Source of the DNA: DASPSR01 sp035498715
Lineage (GTDB): Bacteria > Nitrospirota > UBA9217
DNA length: 22,651 nt
Reading direction: 5' to 3'
Assembly: GCA_035498715.1 (NCBI GenBank)
Contig: DATJZV010000065.1
Span: forward strand, 1-22,651
The notes under the pieces were generated by a model. It did no database searches. It had not been told where the DNA came from and worked only from the letters and a program-made list of their open reading frames with translations. The position numbers were made by a program, and so were the translations under genes. How positions within the stretch are numbered: the stretch's first letter is position 1; every line of letters starts with the position of its first letter. Positions 8,023 through 16,091 of the stretch are shown piece by piece.

Positions 8023-8538
8023 TTATTTAACAAATTCAACAATCTCATTCTGCGGGGCCCTCGGTGTCGGCCTTGGTATTTTCGAAGGATAACCGACAGG
8101 GATTATGGCTATTGGCCTGAGGTTGTGAGGCATAGCCAGCATGTCAAAGACCTCAAATTCATTAAATGCCCCTACCCATACACTGCCGAGTCCTAGTTCA
8201 TGTGCCATGAGCATCAAATTCATGACACTTGCAGCCACATCCTGAATGCTGTAGAGATTCACGCCTCGATCGCCATAACGGACTGCGATGCTTCGATCCA
8301 GGCAGGCGACGACCGCAAGCGGTGCGTGCGCTATAAAATGCTGATTCAGCGCTGCTTTTGCGAGCTTATTCCTAACATCTTTATTAAAAATAAAATAGAA
8401 CTTTCTACTCTGCATATTTCCCGCGCTCGGCGCCCAGCGGATTGCTTCGATCAAAGCATCAATCGCTTTTTCGGGAATATCTTGATCCCTATAATCCCGA
8501 ATGCTACGTCGGTTTTTTATAGCATCGAAGATGGTCAT
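8023..8538 (-). CDS. Nitroreductase-family flavoprotein
   Basis: At 171 residues this is a short member of the FMN-dependent nitroreductase family, which reduces nitro compounds, quinones or flavins with NAD(P)H. The N-terminal RRSIRDY at residues 10-16 is the typical FMN phosphate-binding segment. WAPSAGN (about 35-41) and the GLGSVWVGAFNE (about 123-134) and IIPVGYP segments are family hallmarks. The ATG at 8538 is preceded by a GGGGGG run about six bases upstream. The gene is alone on its strand here, and an AATGAG...CTCATT palindrome lies about 60 bases upstream. The substrate cannot be told. Confidence 0.9.
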   Translation of the reverse strand: MTIFDAIKNRRSIRDYRDQDIPEKAIDALIEAIRWAPSAGNMQSRKFYFIFNKDVRNKLAKAALNQHFIAHAPLAVVACLDRSIAVRYGDRGVNLYSIQDVAASVMNLMLMAHELGLGSVWVGAFNEFEVFDMLAMPHNLRPIAIIPVGYPSKIPRPTPRAPQNEIVEFVK

Positions 8539-8952
8539 GCATTGCCCCCCTTATTCGTGCCTGCAGCGATAAAAAAACCGGCATCCCCGTCTGAATGAGC
8601 TGTTAATACTCATTCCGTGTCCATCTGTGGTTTGTCACCTCGGATCCCCGGATTTTTTACAGCCTCGTCAACGCATAGATTTTGTCATTTTTTTATCATT
8701 TCCTGATGGATCACGAATTAGGAGCCTCATCCTCTCTAATAACATCTCGACATTTGCCGTAGTGGAAAGACAGGGTCACTATGCAGTTTCTTGTGCCTAT
8801 AGTGCTATTATAATACATATAACCAGAAACCAGTAAGTATTTTCTGACCATGCATGGCGACGCGAGAACCTGCCTTGACGAAATGCGACATCCCTTATAT
8901 CATATAATTATTATTGATTAGTAGTTGGAACAGAAAGCAGGATGCCTTACTT
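8539..8952. other. Divergent intergenic region
   Basis: This region separates the divergent nitroreductase and HEAT-like genes. Besides the palindrome at 8594-8614 it has a possible promoter for the rightward gene, TTGACG (8875-8880) with TATATC (8897-8902) at 16 bases. A better TATAAT at 8903-8908 is 22 bases away. I see no gene or mobile-element end. Confidence 0.4.
8594..8614. promoter_or_regulatory. Palindrome upstream of the nitroreductase gene
   Basis: AATGAG (8594-8599) and CTCATT (8609-8614) are perfect inverted arms around nine bases. They lie 56-76 bases upstream of the nitroreductase start. The size and position suit a dimeric repressor, but there is no independent support. Confidence 0.25.
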
Positions 8953-9327
8953 ATGACAGTCCGATTCCAGGATCTTGAAAGCTTCACGAGCGACGACGTG
9001 CATGCCGCGATCACGAGGAATGACCCGGATGAACTCCAGTTTGTATCGATCACGGTTGCCCTTTCCGCTTCAGATTTAGCACTAGCCCAGGAAGTCTGCC
9101 TCAGGCTAAGCACGCATGATCATTATAAGGTCCGGGGAAACGCCGTGATGAGCTTGGGCCATCTCGCCCGTCGCTTTCGTGCTCTGGATGAAGATAAGGT
9201 AAGGCCGATCCTAGAGTGGGCTCTTCATGATCAAGACGAATATGTAAATATGCTGGCTAAATCCGCGGCTGATGAGATCCAACAGTTCCTTCACTGGCAG
9301 ATAGCGGGCCATGTTTACGGATCATAG
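8953..9327 (+). CDS. Small HEAT-repeat-like protein
   Basis: The protein has 124 residues from the ATG at 8953, with AGGA ten bases upstream; a TTG at 8914 is a weaker alternative. It is predicted all-helical. 'YKVRGNAVMSLGHLARRF' (about 57-74) and 'DEYVNMLAKSAADEIQQFL' (about 93-111) look like paired HEAT-repeat helices, with the usual V/R and A/L spacing. Proteins like this are usually protein-protein adaptors. No catalytic motif is present. The next gene is 172 bases away with its own promoter, so this is probably monocistronic. The function is unknown. Confidence 0.7.
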   Translation: MTVRFQDLESFTSDDVHAAITRNDPDELQFVSITVALSASDLALAQEVCLRLSTHDHYKVRGNAVMSLGHLARRFRALDEDKVRPILEWALHDQDEYVNMLAKSAADEIQQFLHWQIAGHVYGS

Positions 9328-9428
9328 CTCGTCTCCCTTCTTATTCTGCTTCATGAATCCATCGTCCCCTTCTTGGATCACCTTTCTACATTCGATAAAT
9401 GGATCCTACTGGATATATTTGAAAAACA

Positions 9429-9457
9429 TTGAAATCTTAACGGCTTTATGACATAAT
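9429..9457 (+). promoter_or_regulatory. Sigma-70 promoter for the diguanylate cyclase gene
   Basis: TTGAAA at 9429-9434 and CATAAT at 9452-9457 are 17 bases apart, ending 43 bases before the ATG of the response regulator gene. Confidence 0.5.
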
Positions 9458-9499
9458 CCATAACAGTATTATTCCGCTCTTTTAGGTCGCGGCGAATAT

Positions 9500-10429
9500 A
9501 TGGCAAAGGCAAACATTCTTCTCGTTGAAGACAATAAGGCACAGGCGGATGTCATCAGACATTTTTTAGACAAGAACGGATATGATGTTTTTTGGGTTGA
9601 GGACGGCATATCCGCGATCAAGACCGCGAGGACTAAGAAGGTAGACATTGTCCTGCTTGACCTTGTGCTGCCGGATATAGATGGCAACGAAGTCTGCCGG
9701 TGGATGAAAATGGACCATAACACGCGCAGCATTCCCATCATCATGCTGACCGCCAAGGACACCGTTAGCGACAAGGTCACCAGTCTGGAGGCCGGGGCCG
9801 ACGACTACCTTCCCAAACCCTTTGATGAGAACGAGCTTAATGCCCGGATTTATGTACGACTCAGGACAAAGATACAGGAGGATGAACTGAAACAGAAGAA
9901 CCGTCAGCTTGAGGATATGCTGACGCGGGTTGAGGCCCTCGCGATCATGGATTCGCTCACCGGTCTTTACAATCGGAGACGGTTTGAAGTCGTTCTTGAG
10001 AGCGAATTCAAACGGGCCGCTCGATATCAGAGCTCTTTGAGCTGCCTCATGATCGATATCGATCATTTTAAGAGGGTGAACGATTCCTGCGGGCATCAGG
10101 GAGGCGATTCTGTGCTCCGGGAGATTGCACAGCTCATCCAGGCAACGATACGCGAGGTCGATACACCGGCACGGTGGGGCGGCGAGGAATTTATCGTCCT
10201 GAGTCCGAACACACCAAAAGAAAAAGCCAACTTGGCCGCGACGAGGATCCTCAATGCTATAGCACAGCACACATTCAGTGGCGTACAAGAAGGCAAGATC
10301 ACCGTGAGCATCGGCGTCGCCGGAATACCTGACCCTTCCATCGACAATAAAGACAAGTTGGTACATGCAGCAGACCTTGCCATGTATGAAGCAAAGAAAA
10401 AGGGCAGGAACAGAGTGGAGTCGGCTTAA
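9500..10429 (+). CDS. Response regulator with GGDEF domain (diguanylate cyclase)
   Basis: This 309-residue protein has a PleD-like layout with one receiver domain. In the receiver (about 4-120), acidic Glu10/Asp11, phosphoacceptor Asp54, Thr84 and Lys106 are all present. A short coiled coil (about 121-148) leads to a GGDEF domain (about 150-305). GGEEF at 227-231 should be active in making c-di-GMP from two GTP. The RxxD inhibitory site is intact (Arg218-Asp221), so product feedback is expected. DSLTGLYNRR and IDIDHFKRVND are standard GGDEF motifs. No histidine kinase is adjacent. The ATG at 9500 has only a weak ribosome binding site. A terminator-like hairpin follows at 10469. Confidence 0.95.
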   Translation: MAKANILLVEDNKAQADVIRHFLDKNGYDVFWVEDGISAIKTARTKKVDIVLLDLVLPDIDGNEVCRWMKMDHNTRSIPIIMLTAKDTVSDKVTSLEAGADDYLPKPFDENELNARIYVRLRTKIQEDELKQKNRQLEDMLTRVEALAIMDSLTGLYNRRRFEVVLESEFKRAARYQSSLSCLMIDIDHFKRVNDSCGHQGGDSVLREIAQLIQATIREVDTPARWGGEEFIVLSPNTPKEKANLAATRILNAIAQHTFSGVQEGKITVSIGVAGIPDPSIDNKDKLVHAADLAMYEAKKKGRNRVESA

Positions 10430-10468
10430 TGTAAATCATTATAAAATGGCTGCTGGGCATTATTTGCT

Positions 10469-10500
10469 GGTATAATTCATACCTTTTATTGATTTTTTTT
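10469..10500 (+). terminator. Weak intrinsic terminator candidate
   Basis: GGTAT (10469-10473) and ATACC (10479-10483) form a 5 bp hairpin with a five-base loop, followed by a T-rich run to 10500. It lies 40 bases after the diguanylate cyclase stop. The stem is short, so confidence is limited. Confidence 0.35.
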
Positions 10501-10610
10501 ATTTTGCCTTTGTTTCACGGACTGCTTTTGGTTACGTGCATACTGAGGTTTCCTTCAATTTTCCGATAAACCCTGCTGCCATCCGCAAGTCCGGTATGTT
10601 CCCGTTATCC

Positions 10611-10640
10611 TTGACAAACATTGCTTTTTGACAGTATAGT
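10611..10640 (+). promoter_or_regulatory. Sigma-70 promoter for the DUF6882-like/rhomboid pair
   Basis: TTGACA at 10611-10616 and TATAGT at 10635-10640 are 18 bases apart. The predicted start is about 20 bases before GAGG and the ATG at 10671. Confidence 0.65.
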
Positions 10641-10670
10641 TACACGCTCAATCAACCGCATGAGGTAGAA

Positions 10671-11339
10671 ATGGCAAAGATTACGGATTACCTCGAGCAC
10701 TATGCTCTCATCTCGCTTGAAAAACAGGATAAGTTAGATCGGCTGATCGGCGAGCACACCAGGGAGTTGGATATTGACGCCGGCGCAATCCGCTTCAGTA
10801 ACGGACTCGCAGTCCCATTCCAGGTGCTCGGAACCGAATCGGGTAATACACTCACCTGGCTTTGGGCATGGTCCGACGAGCAGCCGGATATGCCAGTCCA
10901 TCTCCTCACATCGGCGTTTCAACTGAAGGACTGGGGAGAAAAAGAAGATGTGCGGGAATTCTGTTCCCCATCCCTTGACCTTAACAAAGCCGATGGACAG
11001 ATCATTTCCCTGATTGCATCGGAGGTCTGCAAAGCGAGTTGCTATTACCGCGACCCTTATGAGGGAGGTGCTATCTATGTCCTGCTCTTTGACAAGAGCA
11101 TCGATGCTCAGCCGCCGTTTGATGTTGCAGGCCTGACCCGAAAATTGTCAGACCTTGTTTCCCTCTACGAATTCAACCACCGGAATGCCCTTTTATCTTA
11201 TTTTCGCATGAAGGGCCTGTCACCTGTTGAAACGGGTCCGACGGTAACCTGCGAGCTTGGATCCGGAGATCAGCTGAGCGCTGAATTTGACGCTTCCGGC
11301 AAGCTAACATCGCTGAACGGAGAAATAATCAGCGCTTAA
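10671..11339 (+). CDS. DUF6882-like protein of unknown function
   Basis: The 222-residue soluble protein begins at an ATG with GAGG five bases upstream. Its central signature, NTLTWLWAWSDE (about 60-71), and a later YYRDPYEGGAIYVLL segment (about 126-140) match my recollection of the DUF6882 family; I could not search to confirm it. In that family proteins are small cytoplasmic alpha/beta proteins without known activity. There is no signal peptide or membrane segment. A rhomboid-fold gene follows 36 bases later on the same strand, so the two are probably cotranscribed from the promoter at 10611-10640. Confidence 0.7.
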   Translation: MAKITDYLEHYALISLEKQDKLDRLIGEHTRELDIDAGAIRFSNGLAVPFQVLGTESGNTLTWLWAWSDEQPDMPVHLLTSAFQLKDWGEKEDVREFCSPSLDLNKADGQIISLIASEVCKASCYYRDPYEGGAIYVLLFDKSIDAQPPFDVAGLTRKLSDLVSLYEFNHRNALLSYFRMKGLSPVETGPTVTCELGSGDQLSAEFDASGKLTSLNGEIISA

Positions 11340-11375
11340 TAGAGCTATCAAGACTAATTGTGAATGGAGTGTTCA

Positions 11376-12164
11376 ATGAGCCTGCTAGACAAACTGGAAA
11401 GAAAATTACGGCGATATGCGATCTCGAACCTGACCTTGTACCTTATCATCGGACAGGTCTTATTTTTCCTGTTCGCCATATCGGGCAGGTTCGTTCTTGA
11501 ACGCGTAGTCCTGATCCCCGACCGTGTCATGATGGGCGAATGGTGGCGGCTTATCACGTTCCTGTTCATTCCTCCCCTCACAAACCCGATCTTCGCCTTT
11601 TTCGCCTGGTACCTGTTCTACCTTATGGGGAGCGCTCTGGAAGGCCACTGGGGTGCTTTCAGATACAACCTCTTTCTCCTCATCGGCTATGTCGTCACCG
11701 TTGCGGCATCGTTCATCATGCCACTGTATCCGGCGACAAACCTGTTCATCGGCGGCTCCGTGTTTTTGGCCTTCGCCTTCCTCTTTCCTGATTTTCAACT
11801 CTATATATTCTTCATTATTCCAATAAAGATAAAATGGCTTGCATTCATTACCTGGATTGGATACGCCTATGAGCTTCTTTTCGGGTCATGGAGTATCCGT
11901 CTGCTCGTGCTCGCTTCGATCACTAACTTCTTCCTGTTCTTCGGCAAGGACATCTTCTGGAGAATGAAGTCGGGAAGTCGGCGCATGACTATGCAGGTGC
12001 AGGGATATTCCGCTACGAAAGAACCTTTTCACAAATGCACCATCTGCGGCATTACCGACCTGTCCCATCCTCAGATGGAGTTTAGGTACTGCTCAGAATG
12101 CGGCGGACTCGGATACTGCAAGGACCATATCATGAAGCATGAGCATGTGAAGAAAGCGAACTGA
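11376..12164 (+). CDS. Rhomboid-fold membrane protein with C-terminal zinc ribbon
   Basis: The start at ATG 11376 has GGAG at 11366-11369; ATG 11364 is an alternative. The protein has 262 residues. About six membrane segments occupy residues 18-195. The rhomboid hallmark GEWWRLITFLF lies at 54-64, and an EGHWGAFRYNLF loop at 89-100. The segment where active rhomboids have GxSG reads IGGSVFLAF (Ser128, without the following Gly), and no His is found in the last membrane helix. The Ser-His dyad is therefore incomplete and it may be a pseudoprotease. The cytoplasmic tail has CTIC (221-224), CSEC (239-242) and YCKDH...H.H (247-257), a probable zinc ribbon. It probably recognises or binds membrane proteins; the partner gene upstream is a candidate. 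Confidence 0.8.
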   Translation: MSLLDKLERKLRRYAISNLTLYLIIGQVLFFLFAISGRFVLERVVLIPDRVMMGEWWRLITFLFIPPLTNPIFAFFAWYLFYLMGSALEGHWGAFRYNLFLLIGYVVTVAASFIMPLYPATNLFIGGSVFLAFAFLFPDFQLYIFFIIPIKIKWLAFITWIGYAYELLFGSWSIRLLVLASITNFFLFFGKDIFWRMKSGSRRMTMQVQGYSATKEPFHKCTICGITDLSHPQMEFRYCSECGGLGYCKDHIMKHEHVKKAN

Positions 12165-12264
12165 GAAATGTGAGGTGTGCTATATCTTGATGCACGGACC
12201 TGCATCAGTGCGGCAATATCGTCCGAGGAGCCCGCTGGCAGGTTGAGTGAACATGGATGAATCC

Positions 12265-12765
12265 CTATTTGTCAGGCTGTCCGACCGTTTTCTCCATTTT
12301 ATAGTCGTCCATGACAAAACCACTGCCGATGTCCTGAACGAGGGAACCGGCATTCCTGAATCCAATCTTTTCATACACCTTGATAGCGATGACATTGTTC
12401 TTGTTTACTGTGAGAACAATTTTCCGTAGCCCTCTTTCCTGTGCGAGCATTTCAGCAAATTGAACCGCTTTCTTACCGTATCCTTTGGCCCGTCTCGAGG
12501 ATTTTATATAAATCTTGCTTAAAAATAGTTCAACGCCCTTCGGCTGGGCAGCAATATAGCCAATGAATTCATCGCGCTCCTTCATTAAGAAATAGAGGAC
12601 GCCGGTCCTGATCTGTTCTAAGATAGCCTGTTTGGACTGGAACTTGTCGAGCATGTAGTCGACCTGTTTTTTGCCGATAATGGGGATGTAATGCTCGGTC
12701 CAAATTTCCTTGGCCAATGCCGCGACGATTTCTATTTGACTGTCAGTTGAGACTTCATAAAACAT
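12265..12765 (-). CDS. GNAT-family N-acetyltransferase
   Basis: The 166-residue protein has the GNAT fold order. A central strand FIGYIAAQ is followed by LSKIYIKSS and the acetyl-CoA pyrophosphate loop R92-AKGYGKKA (R-xx-G-x-G, residues 92-100). Then come IVLTVNKNN (Asn124 region) and the C-terminal VYEKIGFRNAG typical of motif B. It transfers an acetyl group from acetyl-CoA to an amine; the substrate is unknown. There is no clear ribosome binding site before the ATG at 12765. The gene sits 99 bases downstream of the first paralogue on the same strand and may be read through from it. It converges with the rhomboid gene. Confidence 0.9.
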   Translation of the reverse strand: MFYEVSTDSQIEIVAALAKEIWTEHYIPIIGKKQVDYMLDKFQSKQAILEQIRTGVLYFLMKERDEFIGYIAAQPKGVELFLSKIYIKSSRRAKGYGKKAVQFAEMLAQERGLRKIVLTVNKNNVIAIKVYEKIGFRNAGSLVQDIGSGFVMDDYKMEKTVGQPDK

Positions 12766-12864
12766 ATTTTATTTGTGCGATGAGGCTCGCATGAGTGGCA
12801 TGCAATTTCCAAAAGATCCGACCACTGTAGATTACAGGAAGACATTTTCAGATCGTGCAAGATC

Positions 12865-13887
12865 TCATGACGAAAGATTTAATGATATTCTTCGATTTTT
12901 CTTGGATCTTCTGTCCTTTCCACTTCTGCGCTCGGGACCATTGTGGTTTGGGTCATTGGATCTTCTTCGATCTTCACCAGTTCTTCGATTGTCGCGAGAC
13001 CTCCGTTCTTTCTGCAGCAGTTCAAAGAGGCGATCGAGCATCTCTTTCCTCTTTTCCATGAGGATATCTTCATGCGCAGTTTCGGTGTGAATTTCTGTCG
13101 CTGTCAACTCAAAGTGATATTCTGAAATGAGCGAAACAAGTGCCTGCTCGACCTGCTCCAAGAGTCTCCAGTCATCCTCGAAGTTTTTGCCTTTCCTGCT
13201 CTTGAACTTATCCATCAAGGTTTCTATTTGGCGTGCGATTTTCTTTACGTGACTATAAATTGATTCGTACATATTTTGGAGGGTGTAAACGTCTTCCCTG
13301 AGAATTACGGATATTTCCTTCGAGAGAATACTGACGTCTTTTTTAACAGATTCGAGGTATTGGTCGGCGATCGGACCGTGGTGCAGGGAATCCTTGAGAT
13401 GTTCCTTGAAGTGTGTCCTGATCTCCTCGATCAGCTGGCCCTCAAACTTCTTCTCAATCTGGAGGTCTACAAGGATAACGATGGACGCTTCGCAAAGTTT
13501 TTCGATCTTGAGCAGATTGTCCCTGATGTACAGCGCAATGTTGCTTAACTCTTCTGATAACGCTGCCCAGCGTCTGATGAACACCTTTGGCTTCTTCAAA
13601 TCGAGCATTATGAGTGAGTGCAAGAGATATTTGTACTGCTCCACTGCCGACTTGAGAGCAGGATTGACAAACCGGGAATGGCTCAGTACGCCGTAGAACA
13701 TTTTCCCCTGGAAGTCCTGCTTCACTTCTTTGAGCAGCTCACCATACTTTGCCAGGTCGCTGCCGTGTGCTTCCTGCCCACCATTCTTTTTGATGCTTAC
13801 GATGAATGCCCTGAGCTCCTCATTCGATGGATAGAGTTCAGGGTGCGACTGCAAGCGAAGTCCGAATATGGATTTGTTTATCGTCAT
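12865..13887 (-). CDS. Helical protein of unrecognised family, paralogue A (shorter copy)
   Basis: The 340-residue protein is predicted almost wholly helical and soluble. It is clearly related along its full length to the protein at 16092-17267. Shared blocks include the N-terminal KSIFGLR, FVNPALKSAVEQYKYLL, SNIALYIRDNL and CEASIVILVDLQI, and a C-terminal Arg/Asp-rich tail (about 295-340) with NRR, DRRR, ERRSGKDRRSKKNRR. Compared with the other copy it lacks 12 residues near 55 and 39 residues near 105. I chose ATG 13887, since this is where homology to the paralogue begins; the frame stays open further upstream. There is no ribosome binding site, and the predicted transcription start lies only about three bases before the ATG. 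I do not recognise the family. Confidence 0.75.
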   Translation of the reverse strand: MTINKSIFGLRLQSHPELYPSNEELRAFIVSIKKNGGQEAHGSDLAKYGELLKEVKQDFQGKMFYGVLSHSRFVNPALKSAVEQYKYLLHSLIMLDLKKPKVFIRRWAALSEELSNIALYIRDNLLKIEKLCEASIVILVDLQIEKKFEGQLIEEIRTHFKEHLKDSLHHGPIADQYLESVKKDVSILSKEISVILREDVYTLQNMYESIYSHVKKIARQIETLMDKFKSRKGKNFEDDWRLLEQVEQALVSLISEYHFELTATEIHTETAHEDILMEKRKEMLDRLFELLQKERRSRDNRRTGEDRRRSNDPNHNGPERRSGKDRRSKKNRRISLNLSS

Positions 13888-13896
13888 TGTATATAA

Positions 13897-13936
13897 ATCA
13901 TACAGAAATGTAGGACTGAGGTCAAGAGAAGCGTTC
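13897..13936 (-). promoter_or_regulatory. Promoter of paralogue A, shared with paralogue B
   Basis: On the minus strand TTGACC (13920-13925) and TATGAT (13897-13902) are 17 bases apart. The predicted start near 13890 is almost at the ATG (13887), so the mRNA may be leaderless. The -10 element with CATTTCTG before it, and the -35 element with 11 further bases, are repeated upstream of paralogue B. Nine bases in the spacer differ. Confidence 0.6.
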
Positions 13937-14249
13937 CATGGGTGCTGATTTGTGATTTGGGAAAGGGTAATCTGCACAGGAGAAGTGGTTATCCCCGAGG
14001 GGATCACAGAGGACACGGGGCGATTTTTTATCATATCGAAGTGATTAAATATCAACACAATAGACTGCGGCCGGGGATTCCTGCACCGATAGAGATATAA
14101 TTACGATTAAAATACCCGATTTTACAAAGCTTGTGAATTCTGTGAAGAGCGGCAAGAAAGTGATGCTGCAACATAATATCAGAATATAAAGATTTCATAT
14201 CATGAGGATTCGATGGCTAAAGCCGTGGAACTGTGGTCTCCCTGCATAA
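13937..14249. other. Intergenic region upstream of paralogue A
   Basis: I see no credible gene. Two plus-strand open frames were looked at: one without a start around 14063-14190, and one of 24 codons at 14213-14287 with a GAGG ahead of it. Neither is supported enough to annotate. The region is A+T-rich to the right. Confidence 0.4.
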
Positions 14250-15425
14250 TTAAAGTGAAAGATATACATCAGGGGCCAGACTCGTAGCCAACATCACCAT
14301 GTTTATATCACGATGTGCCATCCACTCGCTCGTCCGTCTGTTTGCGGGTTCAAGCCAATAAGCCTCAATAATGTTACTAAGCGACGCATACTGCAGTAGA
14401 TTTTCAGTTCGCGACTGCAGAAGACGCTTCATTCTTGAATCGAGCGAAGTATGCTTAACTAGTCCCAGCAACTTCTCAATTGCGTGTAATCCAACAGACA
14501 ATCCTAACTCACGAAATGCAAGTCGGTAATTGGCCGGCATCTTCAGGGGATTTGTTCTCACATAGGATTGCAAGCCAACGAGGGAGGCATGTAATAGAAC
14601 ATCCAGAAGGTCGACTTGTTCAAATCCTTCGGTTATTATCAATTGAGCCAATTTGTATGCGGCACTCAAGATCTCACCGATACCAAGGGGGTCATCTGTT
14701 GCCCAATTTTTCCCCTTACAGATATTGACCATGTCGGTAATTTCTGCGCTGAGGTCAAACCATTTTGATTTAATTGAATCTTTTTCAGCGGTTGCCTGAA
14801 GCTGGAGGTATGTGATGAAGCCGTCAAGAGGATCGTGATGCCCCATCGTTAATACAACTGGATACGAGAGGTCAGTGCTCATTTTCCAGTACATGCGTTT
14901 CTGATCACCGTACGATGGAACATAGGTAAACTTGGCATGTGCCGTTTTTGCAAGTTCAATCGCCCATCTATTATAAATTGAATCCGCAGTTATGCGGCTT
15001 ACCTGATTGAGAGCATGCATCCATTTCGTCAGGTAATGATAATACTGTCCGTCCCGATCCCACTCTAACTGTTCATCATAAGGATCATCGGGCCTGCGTT
15101 CGTTCATTCCCTTCCCGATCCTTAACCCCCCTCTTGTGGGGTGCAATCGGCCCTCCTGCTCATCGAGACCACTGATCCAGCCGGTTCGCGGGTCATCGTC
15201 ACGGTATCGTCCGAGCACGTTATGGACCTGATCGACGAGGTGCAGCGCGAGTTTCTTATATTGCTCATCACTCGTTTGGCGATACAGTTCCAGGAAGTTG
15301 CAGACTGCAAAAGCGTCAGTCCATAAGTAGCGCCTTGGCAATTCCATGGCAGACAACAGTCCGGTCTGATTGGCAAATTCAATCATCATATTCCGGACAA
15401 TAGACTTGGAGGCGTCTTTTCCCAT
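14250..15425 (-). CDS. Alpha/alpha-barrel-like protein of unknown function
   Basis: The 391-residue protein has no signal peptide or membrane segment. It is predicted as successive helical hairpins. RYLWTDAFAVCNFLELY (about 27-43) and 'QYKKLALHLVDQVHNVLGRY' (about 55-74), followed by a polar loop with DDDPRTGWISGLDE, resemble the six-hairpin fold of glycosidases and N-acylglucosamine 2-epimerases. MYWKMSTDLSYPVVLTMGHHDPLDGF (from about 180) and the WMAHRDINMVMLA end could line a pocket. The assignment is from fold impression only, with no proven active site. It lies between the hemerythrin-like gene (164 bases upstream) and paralogue A, all on one strand. The ATG at 15425 has a weak ribosome binding site. 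Confidence 0.7.
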   Translation of the reverse strand: MGKDASKSIVRNMMIEFANQTGLLSAMELPRRYLWTDAFAVCNFLELYRQTSDEQYKKLALHLVDQVHNVLGRYRDDDPRTGWISGLDEQEGRLHPTRGGLRIGKGMNERRPDDPYDEQLEWDRDGQYYHYLTKWMHALNQVSRITADSIYNRWAIELAKTAHAKFTYVPSYGDQKRMYWKMSTDLSYPVVLTMGHHDPLDGFITYLQLQATAEKDSIKSKWFDLSAEITDMVNICKGKNWATDDPLGIGEILSAAYKLAQLIITEGFEQVDLLDVLLHASLVGLQSYVRTNPLKMPANYRLAFRELGLSVGLHAIEKLLGLVKHTSLDSRMKRLLQSRTENLLQYASLSNIIEAYWLEPANRRTSEWMAHRDINMVMLATSLAPDVYLSL

Positions 15426-15589
15426 CTTCCCGTCGACACCTTTTTAAGTAGAGCGGCTGTCTCGATTATTTATTGCCAGCTACGAAAGTTCTGCAGCATG
15501 TCATGACATTGGCGCAAATTAAAGGAGGGACTGAACTTCATTGCTTATCGCTAAACACGCGTGCCCATGCAAAGGAAAACGAGTGTCTG

Positions 15590-15994
15590 CTATGATTCGC
15601 TTATCTGATTGAATTTCTTAAATAGAGTATCCTCCTCAATGCGTATCCTGTCTTTAAGTGTCATATAAAGTAATTTGACATCTCCAGCAAACTCTGCTTC
15701 ATCTCCGCCTTGAGAATATTTTTTAAATAAATACATTGCATTTTTACTGACAACTTCCATATCCTTAATAAAATAATCTAGCGTTATCTTTAAATCTTTA
15801 TTGTTAGCTGCTGCTCTCGTTAATGCAGGATAATATCTCTCATCCTCTTTATTCATATGTGATATTAACAGATCTCTTGCCGATAGAAGTTTCTTCTGTC
15901 CAGTTTTTGATGAAATTCCCAAAGTCTTAACCTGATTGAGAATATCAAGTATGATTTTGTGTTCTTCTTTTAGTTCTTCAATAAGGTTAGTCAT
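15590..15994 (-). CDS. Hemerythrin-like (HHE) four-helix protein with incomplete metal site
   Basis: The protein has 134 residues from ATG 15994, with AGGG eleven bases upstream; a TTG at 16033 would add 13. The order of helices fits an HHE/hemerythrin domain. EEHKIIL supplies His12, SHMNKEDERYYPAL supplies His46 and Glu50, and RIEEDTLFKKF matches the last helix. The helix-3 His is absent, and the helix-4 His of the usual H-xxx-E is Arg116 here, with Glu120 kept. A normal di-iron site is therefore unlikely. Canonical members bind oxygen or sense redox state or NO. It lies 97 bases after paralogue B on the same strand and may be part of its transcript. Confidence 0.8.
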   Translation of the reverse strand: MTNLIEELKEEHKIILDILNQVKTLGISSKTGQKKLLSARDLLISHMNKEDERYYPALTRAAANNKDLKITLDYFIKDMEVVSKNAMYLFKKYSQGGDEAEFAGDVKLLYMTLKDRIRIEEDTLFKKFNQISES

Positions 15995-16091
15995 TCTATG
16001 ATTTTCCCTGGCTCTGCTGTGCTGATCAGACAATACGCATGGCTCTCAAATATGAATTGCTCTACGCTATCTTTCCGCCGCTATTAAAGCC

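Noticed and set aside
9566..10366. A 266-codon minus-strand frame inside the diguanylate cyclase gene
   Set aside because: It is antisense to a gene with all receiver and GGDEF motifs intact.
14063..14190. Plus-strand reading giving 'IKIPDFTKLVNSVKSGKK', like a gene fragment
   Set aside because: There is no start codon, a stop lies close on both sides, and no matching gene is nearby.
14213..14287. A 24-codon plus-strand frame with GAGG seven bases upstream
   Set aside because: It overlaps the end of the convergent minus-strand gene and has no other support; the ribosome binding site may be chance.
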